Positions 1-9,189 of a stretch of DNA of 64,000 nucleotides are shown here, piece by piece. Under the pieces are notes generated by a model. That model had not been told where the DNA came from. It saw nothing but the letters and a program-made list of their open reading frames with translations, and did not search any database. The position numbers and the translations under genes were made by a program. Positions within the stretch are counted from its first letter, which is position 1. Every line of letters starts with the position of its first letter. The stretch is from an uncultured Prochlorococcus sp. (GTDB lineage: Bacteria > Cyanobacteriota > Cyanobacteriia > PCC-6307 > Cyanobiaceae), in NCBI GenBank assembly GCA_902578845.1, contig CACHEM010000002.1:1-64000 (forward strand), in the 5' to 3' direction.

Positions 1-1010
1 TTGTAAATAATCTCGAAATAAATAATTCAATACAATCATCTTTAGAAAATTTAAATAATTGCAGTCATGATCAACCATCAGTAGCCTTTTTGATAAATCA
101 ATCGATAAAAAACCTTAATAGAACAGCAGATTTTGATTTAAAAATTCAAAAGTTTAGAGAAAACTTATTAGATATCCAAACTGATGTTGAAAATTTAATT
201 TTCGCTTTAAATTCATATATACAAGACATAGATAATAATGAATCTAACCTTTCAGAAATACAAAAAAGATTATTTTTTTTAAAAAACTTGGAGAGAACAT
301 TTTCATTAGATATACCTCAATTAATTAAAAAGCGAGATCAATTAAGGACATATTTTCTAAAAAACGATAAAGATAATGAGATTCTTAATTTAGAAAATCA
401 AATTAAAAACTTGCAAAATCATTTAAATTTTTTATATCTTACTCAGTCTACTGAAAGAAAAAAAATTGCTAAACAGTTACAAGATTCAGTAACCTCTATT
501 TTAAGGGATTTAGGATTAGAAAATGCAAATTTTTCAATACAATTCTCAGAATGTAAGCCTTCTGCCCATGGAATTAACAATATAAATTTTTTATTTTCTG
601 CTAATCCTGATCAGAAGCTTGCTCCATTATCAAATGGAATCTCAGGTGGAGAAATGTCAAGATTTTTATTGGCTATTAAATCCAGTATTTCTAAAAAACC
701 AAATACTTTCTTTTTAGATGAAATTGATAACGGTTTAAGTGGGAAATCCTTACTCTCTTTGGTTGAGCTAATAAAAGAAATTTCTAAAGATCAACAGGTT
801 TTATGTATTACACACCAGCCTTTTTTGGCTGCTCAAGGATTATCTCATTTTAAAGTTGATAAAAACGTCATTGATGGAACAACTTTTACTTCAATATTAA
901 AACTAACCACAAAAAAACAAAGAAAACATGAATTAATAGAACTTATTGGTGGAGGTTCTTACGAAGTAAATGAATATGCTTCTAGACTTCTTGATCAAAC
1001 TGCTGCATAA
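1..1010 (+). CDS. recN: DNA repair protein RecN, C-terminal part (cut by window edge)
   Basis: This is the 3' part of an SMC-like ATPase that acts in recombinational repair of double-strand breaks. The frame is open from base 3 with no stop, so the gene begins before the window; the TTG at 90 is an internal codon, not a start. The visible part runs from a coiled-coil-rich stretch to the C-terminal ATPase lobe. It shows the ABC signature SGGEMSR (about 643-663), the Walker B motif FFLDEIDNGLSG (about 711-745) and the switch segment CITHQP (about 805-825). RecN is the only common family with this order and a short C-terminal tail. uvrA follows on the same strand after 53 bases. Confidence 0.93.
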   Translation, partial: VNNLEINNSIQSSLENLNNCSHDQPSVAFLINQSIKNLNRTADFDLKIQKFRENLLDIQTDVENLIFALNSYIQDIDNNESNLSEIQKRLFFLKNLERTFSLDIPQLIKKRDQLRTYFLKNDKDNEILNLENQIKNLQNHLNFLYLTQSTERKKIAKQLQDSVTSILRDLGLENANFSIQFSECKPSAHGINNINFLFSANPDQKLAPLSNGISGGEMSRFLLAIKSSISKKPNTFFLDEIDNGLSGKSLLSLVELIKEISKDQQVLCITHQPFLAAQGLSHFKVDKNVIDGTTFTSILKLTTKKQRKHELIELIGGGSYEVNEYASRLLDQTAA

Positions 1011-1027
1011 AACAGAAAAAATTCCAC

Positions 1028-1033
1028 TATAAT
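1028..1033 (+). promoter_or_regulatory. Perfect -10 hexamer before uvrA
   Basis: TATAAT lies 30 bases before the uvrA start codon in the short recN-uvrA gap. No good -35 element is visible about 17 bases upstream. No obvious LexA-type inverted repeat is seen, so SOS control of uvrA is not supported here. Confidence 0.4.
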
Positions 1034-1063
1034 AGTCTTTTTAAATCATATTTAGATTTAAAC

Positions 1064-3967
1064 ATGGGTAAAAAAATTGATAATAATTTTGAAGAAGATA
1101 ATTCAATTATTATTAGAGGAGCTCGTCAGCATAATTTAAAAGATATTGACCTTTCTTTACCTAGGAATAAATTTATTGTTTTTACAGGAGTTAGTGGAAG
1201 TGGTAAAAGTTCTTTAGCTTTTGATACGATTTTTGCCGAAGGTCAAAGAAGATACGTAGAAAGTCTCTCAGCATATGCCAGGCAATTTTTAGGGCAAGTA
1301 GATAAACCAGATGTTGACAATATTGAGGGCTTATCGCCTGCTATTTCAATTGACCAAAAATCAACAAGTCATAATCCTCGATCAACTGTTGGAACAGTAA
1401 CAGAGATACAAGATTATTTAAGATTGTTGTTTGGTCGTGCTGGTGAACCCCATTGTCATCATTGTGGGATTCCAATCGCGCCGCAAACAATTGATGAAAT
1501 GGTTGATCAAATTCTTTTATTGCCAGAAGGAACGAGGTACCAATTGTTGGCGCCTGTAGTAAGAGGTAAGAAAGGAACTCATACAAAATTAATAGGCGGA
1601 CTAGCTGCTGAAGGCTTTGCTAGGGTAAGAATCAATGGCGAGGTAAGAGAACTTGCTGATAGTATTGAATTAGATAAAAATCAAATTCATAACATAGAGG
1701 TAGTAGTTGATAGATTAATTGCAAGAGAAGGGATACAAGAAAGATTAAATGATTCTCTACAAACTTGCCTTAAAAGAGGCGATGGTTTAGCAATAGTAGA
1801 AGTTGTGCCAAAAAAAGGAGAAAATTTACCTCCTAACTTAGACAGAGAAAAACTTTACTCAGAAAATTATGCATGTCCTATACATGGTTCTATTGTTGAG
1901 GAACTTTCTCCTAGACTATTTTCCTTTAATAGCCCATATGGGGCTTGTCCAGACTGTCATGGTATTGGTTATTTAAAAAAATTTACTGCTGATAGAGTCA
2001 TACCGGATAAAACATTACCCGTTTATGCTGCGATAGCGCCATGGAGTGAAAAAGATAATACTTATTACTTCTCTTTACTGTATTCTGTAGGTCAAGCTTA
2101 TGGTTTTGAATTAAAAACTCCATGGAAAGATTTAAGTGATTTGCAAAAAAAAGTTCTTCTTTTGGGATCAGATAAACCAATATTAATTCAAGCTGACAGT
2201 CGTTTTAAAACTTCTAGTGGTTTTGAAAGGCCTTTTGAGGGGATTTTACCAATATTAGAAAGGCAATTAAATGAAGCTAATGGAGAATCTGTAAAACAAA
2301 AATTAGAAAAGTACCAAGAATTAGTTCCTTGCAAGACATGTTCTGGTAAAAGATTAAGACCTGAGGCTTTGGCAGTTAAACTTGGTCCTTATAATATTAC
2401 AGACTTAACTTCTATAAGCGTTTCTGAAACTTTAACTCACATAGAGCGCATCATGGGATTAGGCAAGACTAAGAAGGGAAATATATCTTTATCAGAAAAA
2501 CAAAAGCAGATAGGTGAATTAGTTTTAAAAGAGATTCGTTTACGTTTGAAGTTTTTAATTAATGTTGGTTTAGATTATTTAACTTTAGATAGACCAGCCA
2601 TGACTTTATCTGGAGGAGAAGCTCAGCGTATTAGACTAGCTACGCAAATAGGTGCAGGCCTTACTGGTGTTTTATATGTGTTAGATGAACCAAGTATTGG
2701 TTTACATCAGAGGGACAATGACAGATTATTAGAAACATTAAAAAGCTTAAGAGACCTTGGCAATACTTTAGTTGTTGTTGAACATGACGAAGATACTATG
2801 AAATCTGCAGATTATCTAGTAGATATTGGCCCTGGCGCAGGTGTTTATGGTGGGGAAATTATTGCTAAGGGATCATATAAAGATGTTTTAAAGTCAGAGA
2901 GGTCATTAACTGGGGCTTATCTTAGTGGTAGGAAGTCAATTCCTACTCCAAAAGAACGCAGATCCTCTGTTAAAAAAAGTTTAATTCTAAATAGCTGTTC
3001 AAAAAATAATCTAAAGAATATATCTGTAGAGTTTCCTCTTGGAAGACTAGTTTCTGTAACTGGTGTTAGTGGCAGTGGAAAAAGTACCTTGATAAATGAA
3101 TTACTACATCCTGCCTTGTGTCATTCTCTTGGATTAAAAGTGCCTTTTCCTCAGGGGGTAAAAGAATTAAAGGGTATAAAGGCAATTGATAAAGTTATTG
3201 TTATTGATCAATCTCCAATAGGCAGAACACCAAGATCCAACCCCGCCACTTATACAGGTGCCTTTGATCCTATAAGGCAGATATTTACCGCCACAGTAGA
3301 AGCTAAAGCGAGGGGCTATCAGGCGGGTCAGTTTAGTTTTAATGTGAAAGGAGGAAGATGCGAAGCGTGTAAAGGACAGGGAGTTAATGTCATCGAAATG
3401 AATTTTTTGCCTGATGTGTATGTTCAATGTGAAGTATGTAAAGGAGCTCGCTTTAACCGGGAAACTCTTCAAGTTAAATATAAAGGTTTTAATATATCTG
3501 ACGTCTTAGAAATGACTGTTGAACAAGCTGCAGAAACTTTTTCTGCTATACCTCAAGCTGCTGATAGGTTATCTACATTAGTAGATGTCGGATTAGGATA
3601 TGTCAAATTAGGACAACCTGCTCCAACATTATCTGGGGGAGAGGCTCAAAGAGTTAAGTTGGCCACAGAGTTATCTAAAAGAGCTACTGGAAAAACTCTT
3701 TATTTGATTGATGAACCAACTACAGGTTTAAGTTTTTATGACGTTCATAAATTAATGGATGTAATCCAACGTTTGGTAGATAAAGGTAATTCTGTAATTG
3801 TTATCGAACATAACTTAGATGTAATTAGATGTTCTGACTGGATTATTGATTTAGGACCTGATGGAGGAGATAAAGGTGGCGAAATTATTGCAGAAGGTAT
3901 TCCTGAAGATGTAGCAAATCATCCTACAAGCCACACAGCAAAATATCTCAAAAAAGTTCTTAACTAA
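1064..3967 (+). CDS. uvrA: Excinuclease ABC subunit A
   Basis: UvrA is the damage-sensing ATPase of nucleotide excision repair; it loads UvrB onto lesions. The protein is 967 residues, the usual length. It has two ABC modules. The first Walker A (GVSGSGKSS) is near residue 42 and the second (VSGSGKSTL) near residue 668. Both signature motifs (LSGGEAQR) are present, as are the Cys-pair zinc modules (CHHCG near 131, CEACKGQG and CEVCKGARF near 767-795). The ATG at 1064 sits just before the conserved N-terminal phrase IIRGARQHNLK. It is probably transcribed from its own promoter in the recN-uvrA gap. High expression need is plausible in a sunlit cell, but that is inference. Confidence 0.97.
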   Translation: MGKKIDNNFEEDNSIIIRGARQHNLKDIDLSLPRNKFIVFTGVSGSGKSSLAFDTIFAEGQRRYVESLSAYARQFLGQVDKPDVDNIEGLSPAISIDQKSTSHNPRSTVGTVTEIQDYLRLLFGRAGEPHCHHCGIPIAPQTIDEMVDQILLLPEGTRYQLLAPVVRGKKGTHTKLIGGLAAEGFARVRINGEVRELADSIELDKNQIHNIEVVVDRLIAREGIQERLNDSLQTCLKRGDGLAIVEVVPKKGENLPPNLDREKLYSENYACPIHGSIVEELSPRLFSFNSPYGACPDCHGIGYLKKFTADRVIPDKTLPVYAAIAPWSEKDNTYYFSLLYSVGQAYGFELKTPWKDLSDLQKKVLLLGSDKPILIQADSRFKTSSGFERPFEGILPILERQLNEANGESVKQKLEKYQELVPCKTCSGKRLRPEALAVKLGPYNITDLTSISVSETLTHIERIMGLGKTKKGNISLSEKQKQIGELVLKEIRLRLKFLINVGLDYLTLDRPAMTLSGGEAQRIRLATQIGAGLTGVLYVLDEPSIGLHQRDNDRLLETLKSLRDLGNTLVVVEHDEDTMKSADYLVDIGPGAGVYGGEIIAKGSYKDVLKSERSLTGAYLSGRKSIPTPKERRSSVKKSLILNSCSKNNLKNISVEFPLGRLVSVTGVSGSGKSTLINELLHPALCHSLGLKVPFPQGVKELKGIKAIDKVIVIDQSPIGRTPRSNPATYTGAFDPIRQIFTATVEAKARGYQAGQFSFNVKGGRCEACKGQGVNVIEMNFLPDVYVQCEVCKGARFNRETLQVKYKGFNISDVLEMTVEQAAETFSAIPQAADRLSTLVDVGLGYVKLGQPAPTLSGGEAQRVKLATELSKRATGKTLYLIDEPTTGLSFYDVHKLMDVIQRLVDKGNSVIVIEHNLDVIRCSDWIIDLGPDGGDKGGEIIAEGIPEDVANHPTSHTAKYLKKVLN

Positions 3968-4168
3968 AAAAACTTGTTGTAATTCTTTGTATTACTAATT
4001 ATCTGAGTAAAACGAAATTTTTCTTTTAACGGGTATTATTATAGTCTACATAAGCTTTTTCAAAAACTTTCGTACTAAAAAATTTTAAAATCATAATGCT
4101 TTCTTAATATTTTCTTTTAGAAATTCAGCTTATTTCTATTAAAGGCCGTTGGCGGGAGGACTTGCTTA

Positions 4169-5578
4169 ATGAGATTTAAATTTTTACATTTACATTTACA
4201 TGGTCTTATACGCTCTAGAAATCTTGAATTAGGAAGGGACGCAGATACAGGAGGACAAACACAATACGTATTAGAGTTAGTTAAAAGTTTGGCTAATACT
4301 TCAGAAGTTGATCAAGTGGATTTAGTTACTCGTTTAATTAAAGACACTAAAGTAGATGATGAATATTCTCAAGAAGAAGAATTTGTAGAACCTGGAGTTA
4401 GAATTTTAAGATTCAAATTTGGACCTAATAAATATTTAAGAAAGGAATTGCTTTGGCCTTATTTAGATTATTTAACTGAAGAACTTATTTCTTATTATCA
4501 AAAAAATAAAAAGCCACATTTTATTCATGCACATTATGCAGATGCTGGATATGTAGGAGTAAAACTCAGTAAATCTTTAAATGTTCCACTTATTTTTACT
4601 GGCCATTCTTTAGGACGAGAGAAAAAAAGGAAATTACTTGATACTGGTTTAAAAACTAATCAAATAGAAAAGCTTTATGCAATAAGTAAAAGAATTGAGG
4701 CAGAAGAAAAAGCGTTAAAGTCTGCAGATATTGTTGTTACAAGCACAAAACAAGAATCAATTTATCAATATTCTCAATATTCTTCTTTTTCACCTCACAA
4801 AGCTAGGGTAATTCCTCCGGGTGTTGATCATAATAAGTTTCACCATATTCACTCGACAACAGAGACAGCTGATATTGACAATATGATGCAACCTTTTCTA
4901 AAGGATTCTAATAAACCTCCATTATTAAATATTTCTAGAGCGGTACGAAGAAAAAATATTCCTTCTTTGATTGAGGCATATGGAAGATCTGAAGAGCTAA
5001 AAAGAAAAACTAACTTAGTATTGATTTTGGGTTGTCGAGATAGTCCTTCAAAACTTGACTCTCAACAAAAAGATGTTTTCAATAATATTTTTGAAACGAT
5101 TGATAAATATAATTTGTATGGAAAAGTAGCTTATCCTAAAAAGCATCTTCCAAGTCAGATACCTGCCATATATAGGTGGGCTGCTAGCAGAGGGGGTGTA
5201 TTTGTAAATCCAGCTTTAACAGAACCTTTTGGTTTAACTCTTCTTGAAGCTTCTTCCTGTGGATTACCAATAATATCAACAAATGATGGAGGACCAAAAG
5301 AAATTCGCTCAAAATGTGAAAATGGACTTCTAGTGGATGTTACTGATATTAATGAGTTACAAGTTATTCTTGAAAAAGGTATTTCTAATAATAATCAGTG
5401 GAAATTATGGAGTAGAAATGGAATTGAGGGTGTTAACAGGCACTTTAGTTGGAATACTCATGTACGCAATTATTTATCAATACTTACGGAAGAGTTTTCA
5501 AGGGCAAATAGTTATTCTTCATCTGATATTAAACAGAGTTGTTTAAAAGGAAGTTCTTCACTAATAAAACCCCATTGA
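4169..5578 (+). CDS. spsA: Sucrose-phosphate synthase, glycosyltransferase domain only
   Basis: A family GT4 retaining glycosyltransferase that joins glucose from a nucleotide sugar to fructose 6-phosphate, giving sucrose 6-phosphate, a compatible solute in marine cyanobacteria. The N-terminal donor loop GRDADTGGQ is at residues 22-30, and the GT4 signature (NPALTEPFGLTLLEASSCG) is at about 345-365. At 469 residues it holds only the transferase domain; the C-terminal sucrose-phosphatase-like domain of bidomain cyanobacterial enzymes is absent, and none is encoded next to it. A strong ribosome site GGGAGG (4154-4159) lies 9 bases before the ATG. The last 67 bases overlap the 3' end of a convergent small gene. 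Confidence 0.88.
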   Translation: MRFKFLHLHLHGLIRSRNLELGRDADTGGQTQYVLELVKSLANTSEVDQVDLVTRLIKDTKVDDEYSQEEEFVEPGVRILRFKFGPNKYLRKELLWPYLDYLTEELISYYQKNKKPHFIHAHYADAGYVGVKLSKSLNVPLIFTGHSLGREKKRKLLDTGLKTNQIEKLYAISKRIEAEEKALKSADIVVTSTKQESIYQYSQYSSFSPHKARVIPPGVDHNKFHHIHSTTETADIDNMMQPFLKDSNKPPLLNISRAVRRKNIPSLIEAYGRSEELKRKTNLVLILGCRDSPSKLDSQQKDVFNNIFETIDKYNLYGKVAYPKKHLPSQIPAIYRWAASRGGVFVNPALTEPFGLTLLEASSCGLPIISTNDGGPKEIRSKCENGLLVDVTDINELQVILEKGISNNNQWKLWSRNGIEGVNRHFSWNTHVRNYLSILTEEFSRANSYSSSDIKQSCLKGSSSLIKPH

Positions 5579-5757
5579 TCAAACACTTTAGGATCAGGGT
5601 GAAGAATGAGCTGATTGTTTTGAGTTTTCTTTAATTTAAAACCTTTCTTAGATAGTTTTTTCATTAAGTTAGCAGTTTCTTCGAATCTTGATGCCATTGC
5701 ATCAAGACTCGAGCAATCACTTGTTAACCCATTATCTTTCCATGTAAAAAAACTCAT
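5512..5757 (-). CDS. Conserved-looking small protein of unknown function, 81 aa
   Basis: I do not recognise a family. The protein is 81 residues, soluble and Lys/Leu rich, with no membrane segment. It follows mraY by 10 bases on the same strand, so it is probably the last gene of the DUF3134-mraY unit. Its final 22 codons lie antisense to the last codons of spsA. The fold prediction by eye is a helix (residues 18-40) followed by beta strands. Start chosen at the only early ATG. It could be a false open frame, but its spacing and composition fit a real gene. Confidence 0.6.
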   Translation of the reverse strand: MSFFTWKDNGLTSDCSSLDAMASRFEETANLMKKLSKKGFKLKKTQNNQLILHPDPKVFDQWGFISEELPFKQLCLISDEE

Positions 5758-5767
5758 AACAAATCTT

Positions 5768-6844
5768 TTAAAGATTGATTTTTAAAACTATACCTAAAAT
5801 TACAAGTAAAATGTTGATTTTCCAAAAATTTTCAACTATTTTTTGTTCCTTAACTCCTTGAAGTTCAAAATGGTGGTGCAGAGGAGCCATTAAAAAGATC
5901 CTTTTACCTCTGCGAAATAATTTTTTTGTAATTTTAAAAAAACTTACTTGAATCATTACTGATAATGATTCAATAATAAATATTCCTGAGAAAATAGATA
6001 AGGTAAAAACGCTATCGGTCAATAACGCTATAGAACCAAGAATTGCACCAATACTTAGTGATCCTGTGTCACCCATAAATATTTTTGCAGGATAATTATT
6101 GTATTTAAGAAATCCTAAGCATATTCCAGACATTGAGTAACAAAGGATACTAAAAATAAAAAGTTCTTGCTTTTCTTTCATTAATATTTCTGTTCCTAAT
6201 CCATAAAAGACAATCCCACTACATCCAGCTGCTAATCCATCTAGTCCATCAGTCAAATTCACTGAATTACTTATGCCAACAAGTACTAAAAAAGAAATTG
6301 GCAATATAAAAATATTCATATTTATTCCCCAGGAATCAGATAATGTTATTAATGGATTTATTAAATTTTTTTCATAGGCTAACAATATAAAAATTATTGA
6401 GATGATACTTTGTAGAACAAATTTTTCTTGTGTTTTTAACCCTGTATTTTCTTTGTTTTTAATACTTAAATAATCATCTAAAAACCCCGTTATGAAGAAA
6501 CCAAAAATAGTCATTAATAAAAGTAATAATTTTATAGAACCTAACTTTATGGTTATTATTAAAAGAAAAATTAAAAAAGGGACTATCATAAAAATCCCGC
6601 CCATTGTTGGAGTATCACTTTTTTTATAGTGATAAACAGGACCTTCAGTTCTAATATTTTGAAGTAAATTTAATCTTCTGATAATTGCTACACCGTTCTT
6701 TGTTATTAATAAAGTAATAAAAAAAAATAATGTAAAAACTCCTATAAAAATATAATTATTAAAAAAATATGAGGTTCCTATTAAAGCAAAAGTATTTAAT
6801 ATTAATAACGATTTAAAGTTTAGTTTTTTAATTTTCCCAATCAT
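5768..6844 (-). CDS. mraY: Phospho-N-acetylmuramoyl-pentapeptide transferase
   Basis: MraY is an inner-membrane enzyme that moves phospho-MurNAc-pentapeptide from UDP onto undecaprenyl phosphate, giving lipid I for peptidoglycan. The 358-residue protein has about ten hydrophobic segments. Family motifs are present: the DDYLSIKNKENTGL loop with the Asp pair, NSVNLTDGLDGLAAG, GDTGSLSIG, and the C-terminal HHHFE box. The start codon lies inside the 3' end of the DUF3134 gene (17-base overlap), which suggests translational coupling. It sits apart from other mur genes, as is usual in cyanobacteria. Confidence 0.96.
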   Translation of the reverse strand: MIGKIKKLNFKSLLILNTFALIGTSYFFNNYIFIGVFTLFFFITLLITKNGVAIIRRLNLLQNIRTEGPVYHYKKSDTPTMGGIFMIVPFLIFLLIITIKLGSIKLLLLLMTIFGFFITGFLDDYLSIKNKENTGLKTQEKFVLQSIISIIFILLAYEKNLINPLITLSDSWGINMNIFILPISFLVLVGISNSVNLTDGLDGLAAGCSGIVFYGLGTEILMKEKQELFIFSILCYSMSGICLGFLKYNNYPAKIFMGDTGSLSIGAILGSIALLTDSVFTLSIFSGIFIIESLSVMIQVSFFKITKKLFRRGKRIFLMAPLHHHFELQGVKEQKIVENFWKINILLVILGIVLKINL

Positions 6845-7109
6845 CTTCTAAAGAAGGGTCTTCTTCAGTCTTATAATCTTCCTTCTCTCCCATTAAAGCT
6901 GAAAGTTCTTCTTCTTCTATAGTACTAATTTCTTGTGAATCTCCTTCTTTTTCTGCAACAAGTCTTCCTGTATTTTCAAGCCAAGATAGTAAATCTGGTT
7001 CATCTCTTAATGGTAAAACAGGAGCTGGATCATTTCTGTGGTAGCAAGTTAAAGCAGGGTTTACTTCAGAAATATCCTCTAATCTAAGTTTTAGTTTATT
7101 TGTGTCCAT
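6828..7109 (-). CDS. DUF3134 family protein
   Basis: A 93-residue acidic cyanobacterial protein of unknown function. The central block NPALTCYHRNDPAPVLPL followed by LLSWLENTGRLVA matches the conserved core of DUF3134 as I remember it. The C-terminal third is a low-complexity Glu/Asp-rich tail. No membrane segment or signal peptide is visible. It is the first gene of a unit with mraY, which starts within its last codons, so a role near cell-wall synthesis is possible but only inferred from position. A tandem 12-base repeat lies just upstream. Confidence 0.82.
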   Translation of the reverse strand: MDTNKLKLRLEDISEVNPALTCYHRNDPAPVLPLRDEPDLLSWLENTGRLVAEKEGDSQEISTIEEEELSALMGEKEDYKTEEDPSLEDDWEN

Positions 7110-7119
7110 TAAAGTTTAT

Positions 7120-7143
7120 GTTCTATATATAGTTCTATATATA
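7120..7143. repeat. Tandem 12-bp direct repeat between divergent genes
   Basis: GTTCTATATATA occurs twice back to back (7120-7131 and 7132-7143). The repeat lies in the 65-base gap between the DUF3134 start (minus) and a small membrane-protein gene (plus). Each unit contains a TATATA core that could act as a -10 element on either strand. It could be a paired operator or chance in A+T-rich DNA. Confidence 0.7.
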
Positions 7144-7174
7144 AGATAATACATAATGATGCACACGAAAAACT

Positions 7175-7369
7175 TTGTTTGATAAAGCAAATTTAAAATA
7201 CCTTTTTATCTGGCTAATTTCATTGGTGCTGTCTGGATTATTTAAACTTATTGGATATTTTTATCCTAATGTTTTAATAATTAATAACTTTCTTCTCTTG
7301 TTACTAGTTTTTGGTCCAGCTCTTTTAGTTACAATAATGTTAGTTTTTAAAAAGTTTTCAAATTCTTAA
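7175..7369 (+). CDS. Small membrane protein of unknown function, 64 aa
   Basis: A 64-residue protein with two predicted membrane helices (about residues 9-29 and 36-58) joined by a short loop. No family recognised. The only usable start is TTG, because an in-frame stop lies 15 bases upstream at 7157-7159. It ends 36 bases before argG on the same strand and may be co-transcribed with it. The divergent partner is DUF3134-mraY. Such small two-helix proteins are common in picocyanobacteria and often unannotated. Confidence 0.6.
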   Translation: MFDKANLKYLFIWLISLVLSGLFKLIGYFYPNVLIINNFLLLLLVFGPALLVTIMLVFKKFSNS

Positions 7370-7405
7370 TTACGTCAAAAATTTAAATTTATGGAGCAAA
7401 TTTAG

Positions 7406-8620
7406 ATGCAGCAGGTAAAGAAAGTTGTACTAGCGTATTCTGGCGGGGTAGATACGAGCGTTTGCATTCCATATTTAAAGAATGAGTATGGAATATCAGA
7501 AGTAGTTACTTTTGTAGCAGATCTTGGGCAAGGCGAGGATTTAGAACTTATTAGGCAAAAAGCTTTAAAGTCTGGTGCATCTCAATCAATCGTTGGTAAT
7601 TTAAAAAATAGTTTTGTTGAGGGATACGCTTTCCCAGCTATTAGAGCAAACGCATTATATTTAGATAAATATCCTTTATCTACAGCTCTTGCAAGGCCTT
7701 TAATTGCTGAAAATCTTGTAAATATTGCACGAGAAATTAATGCTGATGCAGTAGCTCATGGATGCACTGGTAAAGGCAATGATCAAGTTCGATTTGATTT
7801 AGCAATAAATGCTTTAGGTCCTGATTTGAAAATAATTACTCCTGCAAGGGAATGGAATATGAGTAGGGAAGAGGCAATAGTTTATGGAGAAAAATTTGGT
7901 ATACCTGCACCAGTATCAAAAAAATCACCATATTCCATAGATGTTAATTTACTTGGTAGGAGTATTGAAGCAGGCATATTAGAAGACCCAATGAAAGAAG
8001 CACCTGAAGATATTTTTGCAATGACATCATCTATTGATAATTCACCTGATTCTCCTCAAGAAATAGAAATTATTTTTAAAAATGGATTTCCTGTTGGAAT
8101 CAATGATGAATCTTTAACCCCCGTAGAGATTATTAAAAAAGCTAATGTTCTCGCAGGTGAGCATGGTTTTGGAAGAATTGATATGATGGAAGATCGAGTA
8201 GTAGGAATTAAAAGTAGAGAGATTTACGAAACACCTGGTCTCTTACTTTTAATAAAAGCCCACAAAGAATTAGAAAGCATTACATTAAACCCAGATGTTG
8301 TCGACTTTAAAGGAATAGTTGAAAAAAAATGGGGTCAACTTGTGTATCAAGGTTTTTGGTTTGGACCTCTTAAAGAAAGTTTAGATTCATTTATTTCGTC
8401 GACTCAAACTTCAGTGAATGGAAGAGTAAAGATTAGACTTCATAAGGGGAACGCAATAATAATCGGGAGAATGTCGGAAAATAATTCTCTTTACAGGGAA
8501 GATTTGGCAACTTATAGCAAAGATGATATTTTTAATCATTCTCTAGCGGAAGGTTTTATCTATATGTGGGGTATGTCTAATAAAATATGGGCTGAATTAA
8601 ATTCAAAAACAAAAAATTAG
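7406..8620 (+). CDS. argG: Argininosuccinate synthase
   Basis: ArgG condenses citrulline and aspartate with ATP to argininosuccinate, the seventh step of arginine synthesis. The 404-residue protein has the usual length. The N-terminal PP-loop ATP motif AYSGGVDTS is at residues 9-17, and the family signature [12 protein letters not shown] is near residue 118. A GGAG ribosome site (7393-7396) precedes the ATG by 9 bases. It converges on rpsF with only 3 bases between the stop codons. Its product feeds arginine, the precursor of agmatine for the SpeB/SpeE pair encoded further right. Confidence 0.97.
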   Translation: MQQVKKVVLAYSGGVDTSVCIPYLKNEYGISEVVTFVADLGQGEDLELIRQKALKSGASQSIVGNLKNSFVEGYAFPAIRANALYLDKYPLSTALARPLIAENLVNIAREINADAVAHGCTGKGNDQVRFDLAINALGPDLKIITPAREWNMSREEAIVYGEKFGIPAPVSKKSPYSIDVNLLGRSIEAGILEDPMKEAPEDIFAMTSSIDNSPDSPQEIEIIFKNGFPVGINDESLTPVEIIKKANVLAGEHGFGRIDMMEDRVVGIKSREIYETPGLLLLIKAHKELESITLNPDVVDFKGIVEKKWGQLVYQGFWFGPLKESLDSFISSTQTSVNGRVKIRLHKGNAIIIGRMSENNSLYREDLATYSKDDIFNHSLAEGFIYMWGMSNKIWAELNSKTKN

Positions 8621-8623
8621 CAT

Positions 8624-9085
8624 TTAAGATTCTGCATTTTCTTTAGTTTCAGCTTCATCTTTACCCGAAGTTGAAGTATCTGCACTTGCTACTGGTTGTT
8701 TTTCTTTAGATTCAAGTTTGGCATCTGGAGTATCTTTATTCTCTGTTTGAGATGCACTCTTGTTTGAAGGTCTTGGGGTTGGTAAAGGACCTTCTTGTTT
8801 AACGGTCATGTATCTAATAACATCTTCACTTAGTCTCATTGCTTTTTCAATTTTGAAAATATGTTGCCCATCACCTTGATGACTTAGTTGCACGTAAATA
8901 CCTTCTCTATGTTTTGCTATTTGATAGGCTAATCTTCTCTTGCCTCTCATTTGACTATCAAGGATAGTACCGCCAAATTCTTCTAAAAGCTTATTGTATT
9001 TATCAATGTGATTAGTTACTTCATCTTCCGCAATGTCTGGGCGGAGGATATACATGGTTTCGTAATAAGATTGTTGATCATTCAT
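8624..9085 (-). CDS. rpsF: 30S ribosomal protein S6 with long C-terminal tail
   Basis: S6 binds 16S rRNA with S18 in the 30S platform. The conserved fold covers residues 5-100 ([11 protein letters not shown], then [22 protein letters not shown], then [13 protein letters not shown]). About 50 further residues form a Lys/Glu/Ser/Thr-rich disordered tail, longer than in most bacteria but usual in marine cyanobacteria. I chose the ATG at 9085; a TTG four codons upstream is the alternative. The gene is apart from rplI, rpsR and the single-strand binding gene that often accompany rpsF. Confidence 0.95.
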   Translation of the reverse strand: MNDQQSYYETMYILRPDIAEDEVTNHIDKYNKLLEEFGGTILDSQMRGKRRLAYQIAKHREGIYVQLSHQGDGQHIFKIEKAMRLSEDVIRYMTVKQEGPLPTPRPSNKSASQTENKDTPDAKLESKEKQPVASADTSTSGKDEAETKENAES

Positions 9086-9189
9086 AGTTTCAGACAAGGT
9101 CTTTGGCTCATAAATTGATTTGATGAGCGTCTGTTCTTTATCAACGATACATTACCGTAGGCAATTTCTTGGCAAATAGGATCATTTTT

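Noticed and set aside
4026..4094. A 22-codon minus-strand frame (MILKFFSTKVFEK...) in the uvrA-spsA gap
   Set aside because: It looks protein-like, but it is too short to trust without conservation, and no ribosome site is visible.
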